Source of the DNA: Ewingella sp963519305
GTDB taxonomy: Bacteria > Pseudomonadota > Gammaproteobacteria > Enterobacterales > Enterobacteriaceae
Direction: 5' to 3'
Assembly: GCA_963519305.1 (NCBI GenBank)
Contig: CAUQMS010000006.1
Location: 139,510 to 203,509 of the forward strand
Length of the DNA: 64,000 bases
The translations under genes and the position numbers were made by a program. Below the pieces are notes generated by a model that did no database searches, had not been told where the DNA came from, and worked only from the letters and a program-made list of their open reading frames with translations. Shown here one piece after another: positions 63,841 through 64,000 of this stretch (positions are counted from its first letter, which is position 1; each line of letters begins with the position of its first letter).

Positions 63841-64000
63841 ATGACTGAATCTTTTGCTCAACTCTTTGAAGAATCCTTAAAAACAATCGAAACCCGTCCG
63901 GGTTCCATCGTTCGTGGCGTTGTTGTGTCTATCGACAAAGATATCGTACTGGTTGACGCCGGTCTGAAATCTGAGTCTGCCATTCCGGCAGAGCAGTTCA
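63841..64000 (+). CDS. rpsA: 30S ribosomal protein S1 (5' part)
   Basis: The first 53 residues, MTESFAQLFEESLKTIETRPG followed by VVVSIDKDIVLVDAGLKSESAIP, are the start of S1 domain 1; the gene leaves the window at the right edge. The start is set at the ATG at 63841 by the conserved N-terminus. The leader AACTTAAAGATTAAC just before it is AT-rich with a poor Shine-Dalgarno, as in E. coli rpsA, whose translation is autoregulated by S1. An in-frame ATG at 63805 would add 12 residues and is probably unused. Confidence 0.97.
   Translation, partial: MTESFAQLFEESLKTIETRPGSIVRGVVVSIDKDIVLVDAGLKSESAIPAEQF

Noticed and set aside
1..64000. CRISPR arrays, insertion sequences, prophage genes, rRNA or tRNA genes
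   Set aside because: No regularly spaced repeats, transposase or integrase motifs, or tRNA cloverleaf and CCA patterns were seen on either strand by reading; a tRNA or ncRNA scan could not be run.

Overview
This 64 kb window is a stretch of enterobacterial chromosome (order Enterobacterales). Gene content, gene order and protein sequences follow the conserved region that Escherichia coli carries around 19-21 min (art - hcp - clp - cyd - lrp - ftsK - serS - dms - pfl - serC - aroA - cmk - rpsA), preceded by the galS-mgl-sanA-cdd block that E. coli keeps near 48 min. The junction of the two blocks, maeA next to cdd, an extra catalytic subunit in the dms operon, and the lack of several E. coli genes (aqpZ, macAB, serW, ycaC, ycaP, ycaL) suggest a Yersiniaceae-type genome (Rahnella, Ewingella or Serratia relatives). 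The genus is an inference; I cannot run a search. The window contains no rRNA, no recognisable tRNA, no CRISPR array, no insertion sequence and no prophage.

Layout. 1-4.9 kb: end of galS, then mglBAC (galactose/methyl-galactoside ABC importer) with an intact GalR/S operator plus CRP site. 4.9-9 kb (minus): sanA with an unusual long tail, maeA, cdd with two CRP-like sites. 9.1-12.8 kb (minus): artPIQM arginine importer and lipoprotein ybjP. 13-17.6 kb: amiD (plus), then ybjS, ybjT, ltaE (minus). 17.7-23.4 kb (minus): poxB, the hcp-hcr nitrosative-stress pair with an NsrR-type box, and lysO. 23.5-26.2 kb: ybjD and ybjX, convergent and sharing a CTAG at their stops. 26.5-30.2 kb: cspD, clpS-clpA, infA. 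30.3-35.9 kb (minus): aat, cydDC, trxB. 36.6-44.3 kb (plus): lrp, ftsK (with a LexA box), lolA, rarA, serS.

44.4-53.5 kb (plus) is the most unusual part. It is an anaerobic respiratory operon starting from a clear FNR-dependent promoter and encoding two different Tat-exported molybdopterin catalytic subunits (one YnfE-like, one true DmsA-like), DmsB, DmsC, a DmsD-type chaperone and a NapF-like four-cluster ferredoxin, followed by the MFS transporter ycaD. It looks like a merger of what E. coli splits into dmsABC and ynfEFGH-dmsD. 53.6-60.1 kb (minus): pflA, pflB, focA and ycaO, with an FNR-type promoter before focA. 60.3-64 kb (plus): serC-aroA, cmk and the start of rpsA.

A physiological theme runs through the window: much of it serves the aerobic/anaerobic shift (cydDC, hcp-hcr, poxB, dms operon, pfl-focA), and the recognisable regulatory sites (FNR, NsrR, CRP, GalR/S, LexA) sit in front of the expected genes. 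Most of the region is conserved core genome; the hunt therefore concentrates on departures from the textbook arrangement: the dual-catalytic-subunit dms operon, the SanA tail, leader mini-ORFs, orphan hairpins and unexplained inverted or direct repeats.
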